34,016 bases of DNA from an uncultured Verrucomicrobiales bacterium. Its GTDB lineage: Bacteria; Verrucomicrobiota; Verrucomicrobiia; Verrucomicrobiales; Akkermansiaceae. The translations under genes were made by a program, and so were the position numbers. Each line of letters starts with the position of its first letter. Position 1 is the first letter of the stretch. Below are positions 1 through 7,964 of this stretch, one piece after another. Below the pieces are notes generated by a model. It had not been told where the DNA came from and searched no databases. It saw nothing but the letters and a program-made list of their open reading frames with translations. The stretch spans positions 1-34,016 of the forward strand of contig CAKZMG010000043.1 in the NCBI GenBank assembly GCA_937128235.1, in the 5' to 3' direction.

Positions 1-71
1 AGCAATCCTGGATAATTTTTGAAAACTAGATAGAGGATAATACCAGCCAATAGGATAAGAGCGATACGCAT
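1..71 (-). CDS. Partial small membrane protein, N-terminus only (MRIALILLAGIILYLVFKNYPGL...)
   Basis: Minus-strand ATG at 69-71 preceded by a GAGAGG Shine-Dalgarno; hydrophobic N-terminus; open to the window edge. Confidence 0.5.
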   Translation of the reverse strand, partial: MRIALILLAGIILYLVFKNYPGL

Positions 72-182
72 GTAATGAACCTCTCAAATTTAACTTGTCG
101 ATGTCAAGATTAGAGCGGATTTCAAGAGATATGATATAATTAAGCGTTACAGATGTGTTTTTATTCCTCTCGGAGTATAGAA

Positions 183-686
183 TTAAGCAGAGGCTGTGGT
201 TTTCCAAGGCTTGTTGCGTAATATCTCGAATGCCTGTGGGACGGCTATGAGGGTGCGGATGTAGTTGCTCATGGAGGCGGAGACACGCTGTCTGCCGTTG
301 AGCCAGCGGGAAAAGTTTTTCTCACCGATGCGGAGGATCTCGGCGGCTTGTTTTTGGGTGAGCTGGTATTGGTCGAGGAATTGCTGGAGTTCCTCAGTGG
401 TGATGGTTTCTGACTGTTCGTCTAACCATGCGTCCACTTGTCGGCTTCCAGCCGGGGTGAGGAAGGATTCGTTGCATTGGTCGCAGCGTTCCATTTCTAC
501 CTTCGGCACGGTGACGGTTTTGCCTTCAAGGGTGGTTTTGAAGCTGGCCTTGAGCACGATCATTTGCTCGCTCTCGCAACAGGGGCAAGGTGTGGTGCTA
601 TCACTGGCTTTGCTTGGTAGATGTTGTTTCACGTTAAAAAACAAGATAAGTGCTGATTGATACCTTTGCAAGAGGAAAGGTATCAA
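183..686 (-). CDS. YgiT-type zinc finger plus HTH protein, MqsA-like antitoxin/regulator; true start probably internal
   Basis: CPCC...CDQC zinc-finger pairs followed by an HTH (LTQKQAAEILRIGEKNFSRWLNGRQRVS). The first ~17 residues overlap a perfect inverted repeat, so a GTG start (VKQHLPSK...) is plausible. Confidence 0.75.
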   Translation of the reverse strand: MIPFLLQRYQSALILFFNVKQHLPSKASDSTTPCPCCESEQMIVLKASFKTTLEGKTVTVPKVEMERCDQCNESFLTPAGSRQVDAWLDEQSETITTEELQQFLDQYQLTQKQAAEILRIGEKNFSRWLNGRQRVSASMSNYIRTLIAVPQAFEILRNKPWKTTASA

Positions 687-690
687 TCAG
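653..690. repeat. Perfect 15-bp inverted repeat with 8-nt spacer
   Basis: ctgattgataccttt gcaagagg aaaggtatcaatcag. Confidence 0.85.
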
Positions 691-720
691 ATTGGTGAGG
701 TAGGTTGTCGAGATAGATTG

Positions 721-737
721 TGCACTCAGTGAGTGCA
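721..737. promoter_or_regulatory. 17-bp palindrome, candidate operator of the MqsA-like regulator
   Basis: tgcactca g tgagtgca, upstream of the minus-strand HTH gene. Confidence 0.45.
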
Positions 738-792
738 ATTTTTAATTTATGCTGCTCTGGAGCGACAATTGAAAATTCTGGAAAACTAATTC

Positions 793-1149
793 CTACACCT
801 CAAACTTATGCTTCTTTTTTAATTCAGCTCCGCAGATGACGCACATGTTGCGGCGGGAGGTGGTGGGGCGGTTGCAGGATGGGCATTTCTTTTGTTGGGT
901 AGAAATTTTGCCATCTACTCTGCCGTCCCGATTATCAATTTCTAGGATCTTGTTTTCGATGTCTTGTTCATCGAGTTCTGAGTGGTCACGCAGTAGCTCC
1001 CACATGGCTTGGCATGAGAGTGAGAGGCGTTCTAGTTTCTTCTGAACGTCTGCTATGTCGTAGGCGAAGCGGTCTGCCTTTGATTCCGCGAGGTGAGCTG
1101 CTCGTTGAGCACTGTCTATCTTTACTTGTTGGTATCCTTCCCAGATCAT
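793..1149 (-). CDS. Small protein with C-terminal zinc ribbon (CPSCNRP...CVICGAE)
   Basis: ORF with two CxxC motifs and a coiled-coil-like N-terminus. Confidence 0.65.
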   Translation of the reverse strand: MIWEGYQQVKIDSAQRAAHLAESKADRFAYDIADVQKKLERLSLSCQAMWELLRDHSELDEQDIENKILEIDNRDGRVDGKISTQQKKCPSCNRPTTSRRNMCVICGAELKKKHKFEV

Positions 1150-1299
1150 GAGTTTGTGTGTTTGTGTTTGGCTTGGGTTGATGAATTTCTATTACAGAAT
1201 TTACAGAATTTTTCAGGATTAACAGAATTTTCTTTGGTTGTGGGCTTAGGTTGATGGATTTTGAGATTGGTCTGATGAGTTAGATCCGACGGATCTTGT

Positions 1300-2523
1300 T
1301 TATGGTTGTGCTGCTATGCTGGTGCCTGCGTGGTGGCCGGTGGTCCAGGCGTTTTGGAAGTTGAAGCCGCCGGTGATGCCATCGATGTCCATGACTTCGC
1401 CGGCGAAGTAGATGCCTTTGTGGAGTTTGCTTTCCATGGTTTTTAGGTTGATCTCTTTTAGCTGAACGCCTCCGCAGGTTACGAATTCGTCTTTGTTGAG
1501 GCTTTTACCATCGACGTGAAATTTTGACTGAGTGAGCTGGTAAATAAGCTTCTCTGTTAGAGGCTTGGAGAGCTGTGACCAGAGGGTGGTTTCGCTGATG
1601 TTGGCTGCTTTGAGGAATCTGTGCCAGAGGCGTTTTGGGATGTCAGGGAAGGGGCTGTAGGTGGAGACTTGTCGCTTACCTGCCTCCGTGCGCTGCTTGG
1701 CGATGATCTGCTGTGGGTCATCGTTTGGTGTCCAGTTGATGGAGATTTGAAATTTGTATCCCATGTCTGAAAGTTGGCGTGCTCCCCAGGCGGAAATTTT
1801 CAAAATGCCTGGTCCGCTCATGCCCCAATGGGTGATGAGGATGGGACCTTCGCTGGCGAGTTTGGTGCCGGGGATTTTGACAATGGTGTGGGCTACGGAG
1901 AGACCTGAGAGGTCTGTGAGGCGGGAGTCTTTTATTTTAAATGTGAAGAGTGAGGGGACGGGCGGGGCGAGGGTGTGACCGAGTTTTCCCGCGAGCTTGG
2001 CACCTGCTGCGAGGCGGGTGCCTCCGGTGGCTATTAAAATGTTAGAAGTTGTTAGAGTGTCTCCGTCTTCGGTGATGACCATGTAGTGATTGTCGCCTTC
2101 TACGAGGATGGCTTCTACTCCTGTGGAGGTGCGGATTTCTACGCCGGCGTTTTCAGCGGCTTCCATGAGGGTGTCGATGATGGTGAGGGAGCTGTCTGTG
2201 GTGGGGAACATTCTGCCGTCTTCTTCTGTCTTTAGTTCCACGCCACGTGAGGTGAACCAGTCGATGGTGTCTGAGGGTTGGAAGCGGTTGAACGGTCCGA
2301 TGAGGGATTTTTCTCCTCTGGGGTAATGCTTGCTGAGTGCGCGTGGATCTTGGCAGTCATGCGTGACATTACATCTGCCGCCGCCAGAAATTTTTACTTT
2401 TTGGAGTAGCTGGGATGATTTTTCTAGGATGAGGACTTTGGCATTACTGGAATTTTCTGCGCAGGTGATGGCTCCGAAGAATCCGGCGGCTCCGCCACCT
2501 ATTACTATGAGGTCGTAGTTCAT
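1300..2523 (-). CDS. NAD(P)/FAD-dependent oxidoreductase, HI0933/YhiN (BaiN-like) family
   Basis: N-terminal dinucleotide motif VIGGGAAGFFGAI; KVKISGGGRCNVTH; C-terminal GEVMDIDGITGGFNFQNAWTTGHHAG. Confidence 0.93.
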   Translation of the reverse strand: MNYDLIVIGGGAAGFFGAITCAENSSNAKVLILEKSSQLLQKVKISGGGRCNVTHDCQDPRALSKHYPRGEKSLIGPFNRFQPSDTIDWFTSRGVELKTEEDGRMFPTTDSSLTIIDTLMEAAENAGVEIRTSTGVEAILVEGDNHYMVITEDGDTLTTSNILIATGGTRLAAGAKLAGKLGHTLAPPVPSLFTFKIKDSRLTDLSGLSVAHTIVKIPGTKLASEGPILITHWGMSGPGILKISAWGARQLSDMGYKFQISINWTPNDDPQQIIAKQRTEAGKRQVSTYSPFPDIPKRLWHRFLKAANISETTLWSQLSKPLTEKLIYQLTQSKFHVDGKSLNKDEFVTCGGVQLKEINLKTMESKLHKGIYFAGEVMDIDGITGGFNFQNAWTTGHHAGTSIAAQP

Positions 2524-2532
2524 TTTTAAAAT

Positions 2533-2832
2533 TTATAATGGGTAGGGGCCATCTGCATCTTGACCATGCCATCCTAGTTTGCGAAATGCGGTGATACAGG
2601 CTATTAAAATATCATCTTCACTTCCGTCTGGGGCTTCTTCGATGGTGGCGCGGGTGGTGAGTCCGTTGTTAGATTCGATGGAGATGACGGTTTGTTTGTC
2701 GGTGAAGTTAATCCAGTCGCCCCAAGATTGTTTGTCGTGGGTGGCGGGGAGTTTTTGTTTTTTTAGGGCAGCGACTACTTCGCGGATGGTCGCTGGTGGG
2801 TCTGATTCTGGGATATGAACTTGAGTTTCCAT
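2533..2832 (-). CDS. Hypothetical protein, 99 aa
   Basis: ORF packed between two coding genes on the same strand, 2 bp from the moeA stop. Confidence 0.6.
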   Translation of the reverse strand: METQVHIPESDPPATIREVVAALKKQKLPATHDKQSWGDWINFTDKQTVISIESNNGLTTRATIEEAPDGSEDDILIACITAFRKLGWHGQDADGPYPL

Positions 2833-2834
2833 GG

Positions 2835-4028
2835 TTAATATAGGGGTAAGTTTTCTCCTGCTTTGAGATCCGAGTGAGGTGGGATTTCTGCGAAGCCATT
2901 TGTGCCTTGGAGGGAGAGGTAATCACCAGAATTTCGTGGTGGGTGGATGGTGATTTTTCCGTTGTTAGAGCGGTAGGGGAGGATGCCTGTGAGCGGGGAA
3001 TCCCATGAGAAGTCTTCTGCTAGAGGTAGGTTTTTTGGCTGGTTGTTTTTCCCTAACATTTTACGTAATGTTGGTAATACGTAAAGGTGCATGGTTGCCA
3101 TGACGGAGACGGGATTTCCTGGGAGGGCAAAAATGGTGGGTGAATTTTCGGAATTACTAGCCCAAAATGCGAATGGTTTTCCTGGTCGCTGAGCTACTCC
3201 GTGAAAGGCGGGCTTGCTTAGCAGTTTTTCTAGTAGGGGTGCGACCCAGTCAAATTTTCCCATGGAGATACCGCCGGTTAGGATGAGGATATCGTTTTCA
3301 GGATCAGTTAGGGCAGAGGTAAGTTTTTGTTCGATGAGTTTTGGGTCATCGTTTACGTGTTCTGTGGTGATATTTCCTAGCTGCTGAGATGTTATGAGTG
3401 CGCAGATAGCGGATGGATGACTCCTGCGAATCTGATAATCTGTAGGGCTGTTAGATGGGTCGATTATTTCATCGCCCGTGGTGATGAGATGAATCTTGGG
3501 TAGGCGGGTGACTTCTATCTCAGTAGCTCCCACACTGGCTGCGATGGCGAGTTCATTGGCTGTTAGAGTGGTGCCTGGGGTGAGTAGGGTGTCGCCCGCC
3601 TTGCTGTCTGAGCCTTTGGGGTGGATGTGCTGATTGTCTTCCGCTGCTATGCCATCGTGCGGGAGTGCGTAGCCATCAATGATGTCTATTTGCTCTACGG
3701 GGATGACGCAGTTGGCATCGGCAGGGAGTGGTGCTCCGGTCATGACTTCGATGGCGTATTCGCCTTTAGGTAGCGTCATTTTCTCAGCTCCCGCTGCCTG
3801 CGTTCCGATGATCTGGTATCTCCATGAGCCGAGTTTGTGGTTGTAGGTATTGATGCAGATGCCGTCCATCATGACTCGGTCAAATGGAGGCGCATCACGG
3901 TCTGCTGAGATTTCTGTAGCAAGGACTCTGCCGTAGGCATTTTCTAATATCACCATTTCAGATCCAACCCGCAGGCAATTTTCTGCAATGATCTGGGTAG
4001 CTTCTGCTGTGGTGATGAGTGGCTGCAT
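2835..4028 (-). CDS. moeA: Molybdopterin molybdotransferase MoeA
   Basis: MoeA hallmarks: DRDAPPFDRVMMDGI, MTGAPLPADANCVIPVEQ, TTGDEI, LTGGISMGKFD, QRPGKPFAFW, LPGNPVSVMATMHLYVLP. Confidence 0.93.
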   Translation of the reverse strand: MQPLITTAEATQIIAENCLRVGSEMVILENAYGRVLATEISADRDAPPFDRVMMDGICINTYNHKLGSWRYQIIGTQAAGAEKMTLPKGEYAIEVMTGAPLPADANCVIPVEQIDIIDGYALPHDGIAAEDNQHIHPKGSDSKAGDTLLTPGTTLTANELAIAASVGATEIEVTRLPKIHLITTGDEIIDPSNSPTDYQIRRSHPSAICALITSQQLGNITTEHVNDDPKLIEQKLTSALTDPENDILILTGGISMGKFDWVAPLLEKLLSKPAFHGVAQRPGKPFAFWASNSENSPTIFALPGNPVSVMATMHLYVLPTLRKMLGKNNQPKNLPLAEDFSWDSPLTGILPYRSNNGKITIHPPRNSGDYLSLQGTNGFAEIPPHSDLKAGENLPLY

Positions 4029-4133
4029 GTGGGGAGGTTAGCAGATCTCAGATAGAGGTGAACTTTATTTTAATGGCTGTGAATTTTACGCTGATCAATG
4101 AGTAATTATTCATGGTTAGATCCGGGAGTTTTT

Positions 4134-4433
4134 TTATTTCCGGTGCATGCCTAGATTTGAACGTCTTTTCTGGTGTTTCACAACTAAAATTCGTAAGCTT
4201 GTTTCATGCATTACCTTGTAAACAATTACATATGGAAAATTTTTCATTCGAGCTTTCCTTTTATTAGAGCCTGCACTCACGGGAGGCCAGCGATGAGGGT
4301 CTTTTTTTATAGCATCAATAAGCTTCATCAATTCAAGAAAGAAACGATCACCTAAATAATTTACACACCTATCATAGTAGGTGCAAATCTTATTTACTTC
4401 TCCTTGAACAAGCTTGTTATATGTTACTTCCAT
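4134..4433 (-). CDS. ParE/RelE-superfamily toxin
   Basis: YLGDRFFLELMKLIDAIKKDPHRWPP...KARMKNFPYVIVYKV...ILVVKHQKRR; overlaps the upstream small ORF. Confidence 0.82.
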   Translation of the reverse strand: MEVTYNKLVQGEVNKICTYYDRCVNYLGDRFFLELMKLIDAIKKDPHRWPPVSAGSNKRKARMKNFPYVIVYKVMHETSLRILVVKHQKRRSNLGMHRK

Positions 4434-4660
4434 CCTGTTCTTTTAACGCGACCTTGGAAGGAAAGAAGAAAATCTGATTCACTTATTGAATTCGTAGGAT
4501 CAATATCCATGGCCATGTTGCGCTCATCTGCCTCTTGAGAAAGATGGTCATCATCCATTGAATTGTCGATAGCGATGCTTTCTAGTATTCGTAAAGCTAC
4601 ATTTGCTCGCTCGGGGATATCAAGAGTAAGAGCATTTTCAATTAATTTTCCAGCTTTCAT
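4424..4660 (-). CDS. Putative addiction-module antitoxin component
   Basis: Small acidic ORF directly upstream of and overlapping the ParE-like toxin. Confidence 0.72.
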   Translation of the reverse strand: MKAGKLIENALTLDIPERANVALRILESIAIDNSMDDDHLSQEADERNMAMDIDPTNSISESDFLLSFQGRVKRTGWK

Positions 4661-4767
4661 AAAGATAGGTTAATCTGGCATTCAATACAAGTCAACTTCA
4701 TTTGCTATTCTACATAGGCTTACGATTTGATTATTTCCGCACGGGTTTGATACATACATGCATTGCC

Positions 4768-4796
4768 TATTCTGCAATGATGTGGGTGGTTTCTGA
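4768..4796 (-). pseudogene. Possible moeA 5'-end relic
   Basis: ttctgcaatgatgtgggtggtttctg vs ttctgcaatgatctgggtagcttctg near the moeA start (~3982-4007); reverse translation ETTHIIAE vs AEATQIIAE. Confidence 0.4.
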
Positions 4797-4803
4797 GGGA
4801 ATT

Positions 4804-5301
4804 TTAAGTGATGTCTCTGGGGACTAGAAATGATTTTATTTTGCCCTGACTCCAGTCTATATTTTGCCAGGAATCTGCATCCCACTCGATAACAAATGTT
4901 GCGCCAGTGGGGTAGTCTTCGAAGCGTGGGTGGTCTGGCATTTCGCGCATCATGCGGGCTAGTCTAAAAGCGAGTTCACCGATGCCGGGGTTGTGCGCTA
5001 CGAGGAGTATGCAGTTTGCTGTAGCTTCATAGAGTGACTCCATGAGCTGATCTGAGGATGCGTGATAGAGCTCACGCAGAACGGTGGATTCTACATCTAG
5101 TCCCAAGCCTGCGAATGTTTCTTGTGTCCTTCTGGCTGAGGAAACGAGGGCTTCGTCTGGTAGAAATTCATTGTTCCGGAGCCACTCACCTAGTGCGAGC
5201 GCGGAGTCTGTGCCGCGCTTGTTGAGTGGTCGGTCATGGTCAGCCACGCCAGGATTTCCCCAGCTGGATTTGGCATGGCGCATGAGGATGAGGGTCAGCA
5301 T
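4804..5301 (-). CDS. sixA: SixA-type phosphohistidine phosphatase (histidine phosphatase superfamily), copy 1
   Basis: LILMRHAKSSWGNPGVADHDRPLNKRG; nearly identical at nucleotide level to 7357..7857. Confidence 0.9.
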   Translation of the reverse strand: MLTLILMRHAKSSWGNPGVADHDRPLNKRGTDSALALGEWLRNNEFLPDEALVSSARRTQETFAGLGLDVESTVLRELYHASSDQLMESLYEATANCILLVAHNPGIGELAFRLARMMREMPDHPRFEDYPTGATFVIEWDADSWQNIDWSQGKIKSFLVPRDIT

Positions 5302-5311
5302 AGCTGAGAAG

Positions 5312-5342
5312 TTGCCAGTTTGCAGTTGTCAGTTGCCAGTTT
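5312..5342. repeat. Heptamer-periodic tandem repeat, ~4 units
   Basis: ttgccag tttgcag ttgtcag ttgccag ttt. Confidence 0.8.
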
Positions 5343-5371
5343 CATAGTGCTTTGAAACGTAATAATTTGAG

Positions 5372-5572
5372 TTAGCGGATGCGTTCTAGTAGCCATGGGA
5401 GGAGGTCGCTGATGGCGATTCTTTCTTGCTCCATGCTGTCGCGGTGGCGGATGGTGACAGTGTCTTTGAGACCCTCGCTACCTTCTTCTTCTCCGAGGGT
5501 CTCGAAGTCGATGGCGATGCAGAATGGTGTTCCTACTTCATCTTGGCGGCGGTAGCGGCGTCCGATGGCTGC
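5372..5572 (-). pseudogene. Truncated glyS 3'-end copy
   Basis: ~200 bp aligned to 7965..~8163, about 7 mismatches seen; the rest of the gene is absent. Confidence 0.92.
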
Positions 5573-5630
5573 ATGATATGTTTATATCAAGTCTCGTGAC
5601 ACAATAAATTCTAATGTTTTATTTAGGATT

Positions 5631-5745
5631 CAGTCGCCGGAGTTACATGATTTGGCATCCCAATAGATGATGATTTTTGAGCCACTTAAGTAGTCTCCAA
5701 AGCGTGAATGGTTGGTGGGTAAATTAGAACTGATCTTAGTGAAGT
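5631..5745 (-). pseudogene. Diverged sixA C-terminal relic
   Basis: Reverse translation TKISSNLPTNHSRFGDYLSGSKIIIYWDAKSCNSGD* aligns with ARMMREMPDHPRFEDYPTGATFVIEWDADSWQNID of SixA. Confidence 0.75.
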
Positions 5746-5778
5746 ATATCTGGTTAGAGATAATGAATGGGTATGATG

Positions 5779-7239
5779 TTAATTTTTTGTGAGTTTGAAT
5801 TTAGCGTAATATGTTCCATTTTTTTGGTTGAGTTTGACGATGTAGGTTTTTCCTAGGACGAGTGGTTGTTCATGTTGAAAATCAAATTCTGGGGTTACTT
5901 TAGTTACATCGGAATAAGTTTTTTTTGTTAGGGCGATGTTAAGTTCTTTGCGATCATTTGCAGAGTTTCTGCTGATGAATGGACCTTTGGTAGTGTGGAA
6001 AAATGCCATATCTATATGAGGTCCTCTGTAGTTTTTATTTAGAAATGTGATAACAGAATTGGCTTCATGATACCCGCCTCTATACCAATCAGCCATTTGA
6101 TTAACCTTGATTATACGTTGACCATTTAATACTTTCGCACCTGTGAAAGACATTACATTTTTTTGCGTTTGGACAGTATAAGTGATTTTATATTTTTGGG
6201 GTTTATAAAGAGGAATAATAGTTTCCTCCAGGGGCACTAGTCTTAGATTAGGATTATTAAAAAATAGTGTTTTTGAAGTAGATCCAGTGTTACTTATATT
6301 GAATTGTTGACCATTTACTTGCACATCAAAGTCATACTTGACATATCCTGGCTTGCTCACCATCAGATACATGTCTCCATTAGGTATGTTTTCTATTTTG
6401 AAAAAACCGCGTTTGTCAGTGACCGTTTCGTACTTGAAGCCTTTGTTCTTTCCGTATGGATCATGGATGAGTATCGTAACACCAGAATGGTCTTTTTCTC
6501 CCTCCAGCTTCACTTGCGAAAATGTATGATTCTGTGATTTTTTTACAGGTTTAAGCTTAATCTCTAGATGTTCTTTACTGTAGGCAGCTCCTGCTTCTAG
6601 CTGATCTAGCTTAACTTTAATGGTGTTAGATTCTGATAACAGATTTTGATATTTGATAATGACAACGGCTTTTGAGTATTTGTCTGCATCTGGAAAGCCA
6701 AACGCATAAAGGGTGTTGTCACAGACTTCATAACCTATTTGGGGTGTATGATGATCACGGCGACCAAAGGTTGATGGCCCTCCTAGTAGGCTAAAGTTTA
6801 GGTTAGTTATGATTTTTTTGAGGGGAGGGGAAGTGACTTTGGAATCTTTTTTAAATTGAGCTATAATAATCCCGGTGTTGTCTATTTTACCACCCTTTAA
6901 GAGTAGTTCGCGTCCGTGTTTGGCTTTGTTGTTGCAGAGGAGCTCTCTCCCTAGAGAGTAATATGGTTTTGAGCTGATTTTGCAATCAGCTTTGATTAGG
7001 AAAATGTAGTCTTCTCGTAGTCCACGATATAGCCTAGCATGATGAAAGTCTGAATTTATCTTAATGGCTTGGTCAAGCAATAGCCTGGACTTTTTGAATT
7101 GCTTATTTTTTTGTAATTGCGAGGCTTTTTCAAACAAGTCAATTGCTTCTTTTTTGATATGATCTTGGTAAACAACGTCAGCAAATATTGGTATAATTTG
7201 CATGAGTAATACTGTGACTATGAGGATTAATTTTTTCAT
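5779..7239 (-). CDS. Secreted protein with TPR-like N-terminus and carboxypeptidase-regulatory-like domain
   Basis: Signal peptide MKKLILIVTVLLMQIIPIFA; helical repeat region; GVTILIHDPYGKNKGFKYETVTDKRGFFKIENIPNGDMYLMVSKPGYVKYDFDV. Confidence 0.75.
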   Translation of the reverse strand: MKKLILIVTVLLMQIIPIFADVVYQDHIKKEAIDLFEKASQLQKNKQFKKSRLLLDQAIKINSDFHHARLYRGLREDYIFLIKADCKISSKPYYSLGRELLCNNKAKHGRELLLKGGKIDNTGIIIAQFKKDSKVTSPPLKKIITNLNFSLLGGPSTFGRRDHHTPQIGYEVCDNTLYAFGFPDADKYSKAVVIIKYQNLLSESNTIKVKLDQLEAGAAYSKEHLEIKLKPVKKSQNHTFSQVKLEGEKDHSGVTILIHDPYGKNKGFKYETVTDKRGFFKIENIPNGDMYLMVSKPGYVKYDFDVQVNGQQFNISNTGSTSKTLFFNNPNLRLVPLEETIIPLYKPQKYKITYTVQTQKNVMSFTGAKVLNGQRIIKVNQMADWYRGGYHEANSVITFLNKNYRGPHIDMAFFHTTKGPFISRNSANDRKELNIALTKKTYSDVTKVTPEFDFQHEQPLVLGKTYIVKLNQKNGTYYAKFKLTKN

Positions 7240-7356
7240 GTTGTTGTGTTTGATTATTTTGATTTAATAGTGAAAACCATAACTTGTTATTATGGTTTGC
7301 GATGTCAAGCTTGTCTCATATCGGTGTAACACCGCTTATTCGTTATTCTATTTAGT

Positions 7357-7857
7357 CTAGGTGATGTCTCTGGGGACTAGAAATGATTTTATTTTGCCCT
7401 GACTCCAGTCTATATTTTGCCAGGAATCTGCATCCCACTCGATAACAAATGTTGCGCCAGTGGGGTAGTCTTCGAAGCGTGGGTGGTCTGGCATTTCGCG
7501 CATCATGCGGGCTAGTCTAAAAGCGAGTTCACCGATGCCGGGGTTGTGCGCTACGAGGAGTATGCAGTTTGCTGTAGCTTCATAGAGTGACTCCATGAGC
7601 TGATCTGAGGATGCGTGATAGAGCTCACGCAGAACGGTGGATTCTACATCTAGTCCCAAGCCTGCGAATGTTTCTTGTGTCCTTCTGGCTGAGGAAACGA
7701 GGGCTTCGTCTGGTAGAAATTCATTGTTCCGGAGCCACTCACCTAGTGCGAGCGCGGAGTCTGTGCCGCGCTTGTTGAGTGGTCGGTCATGGTCAGCCAC
7801 GCCGGGATTTCCCCAGCTGGATTTGGCATGGCGCATGAGGATGAGGGTTTTTGGCAT
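7357..7857 (-). CDS. sixA: SixA-type phosphohistidine phosphatase, copy 2
   Basis: MPKTLILMRHAKSSWG...; protein identical to copy 1 from TLILMRHAK onward. Confidence 0.92.
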   Translation of the reverse strand: MPKTLILMRHAKSSWGNPGVADHDRPLNKRGTDSALALGEWLRNNEFLPDEALVSSARRTQETFAGLGLDVESTVLRELYHASSDQLMESLYEATANCILLVAHNPGIGELAFRLARMMREMPDHPRFEDYPTGATFVIEWDADSWQNIDWSQGKIKSFLVPRDIT

Positions 7858-7964
7858 TGCTATTTATTCAGAGTAAAGTGTCGGCAGTCCTGCAGGCGCG
7901 GGATCAGGATGGACAGAATTTTGCTTGGGTTGGTGGGGCAGAAGCTGGAAGCGTCTGGCACGTT

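Noticed and set aside
265-660. 131-aa plus-strand ORF opposite the MqsA-like gene
   Set aside because: Shadow of a gene with clear zinc-finger and HTH motifs on the other strand.
4682-4885. 67-aa ORF between the TA pair and sixA
   Set aside because: Overlaps the sixA 3' end out of frame and the moeA-like relic; no coding character.
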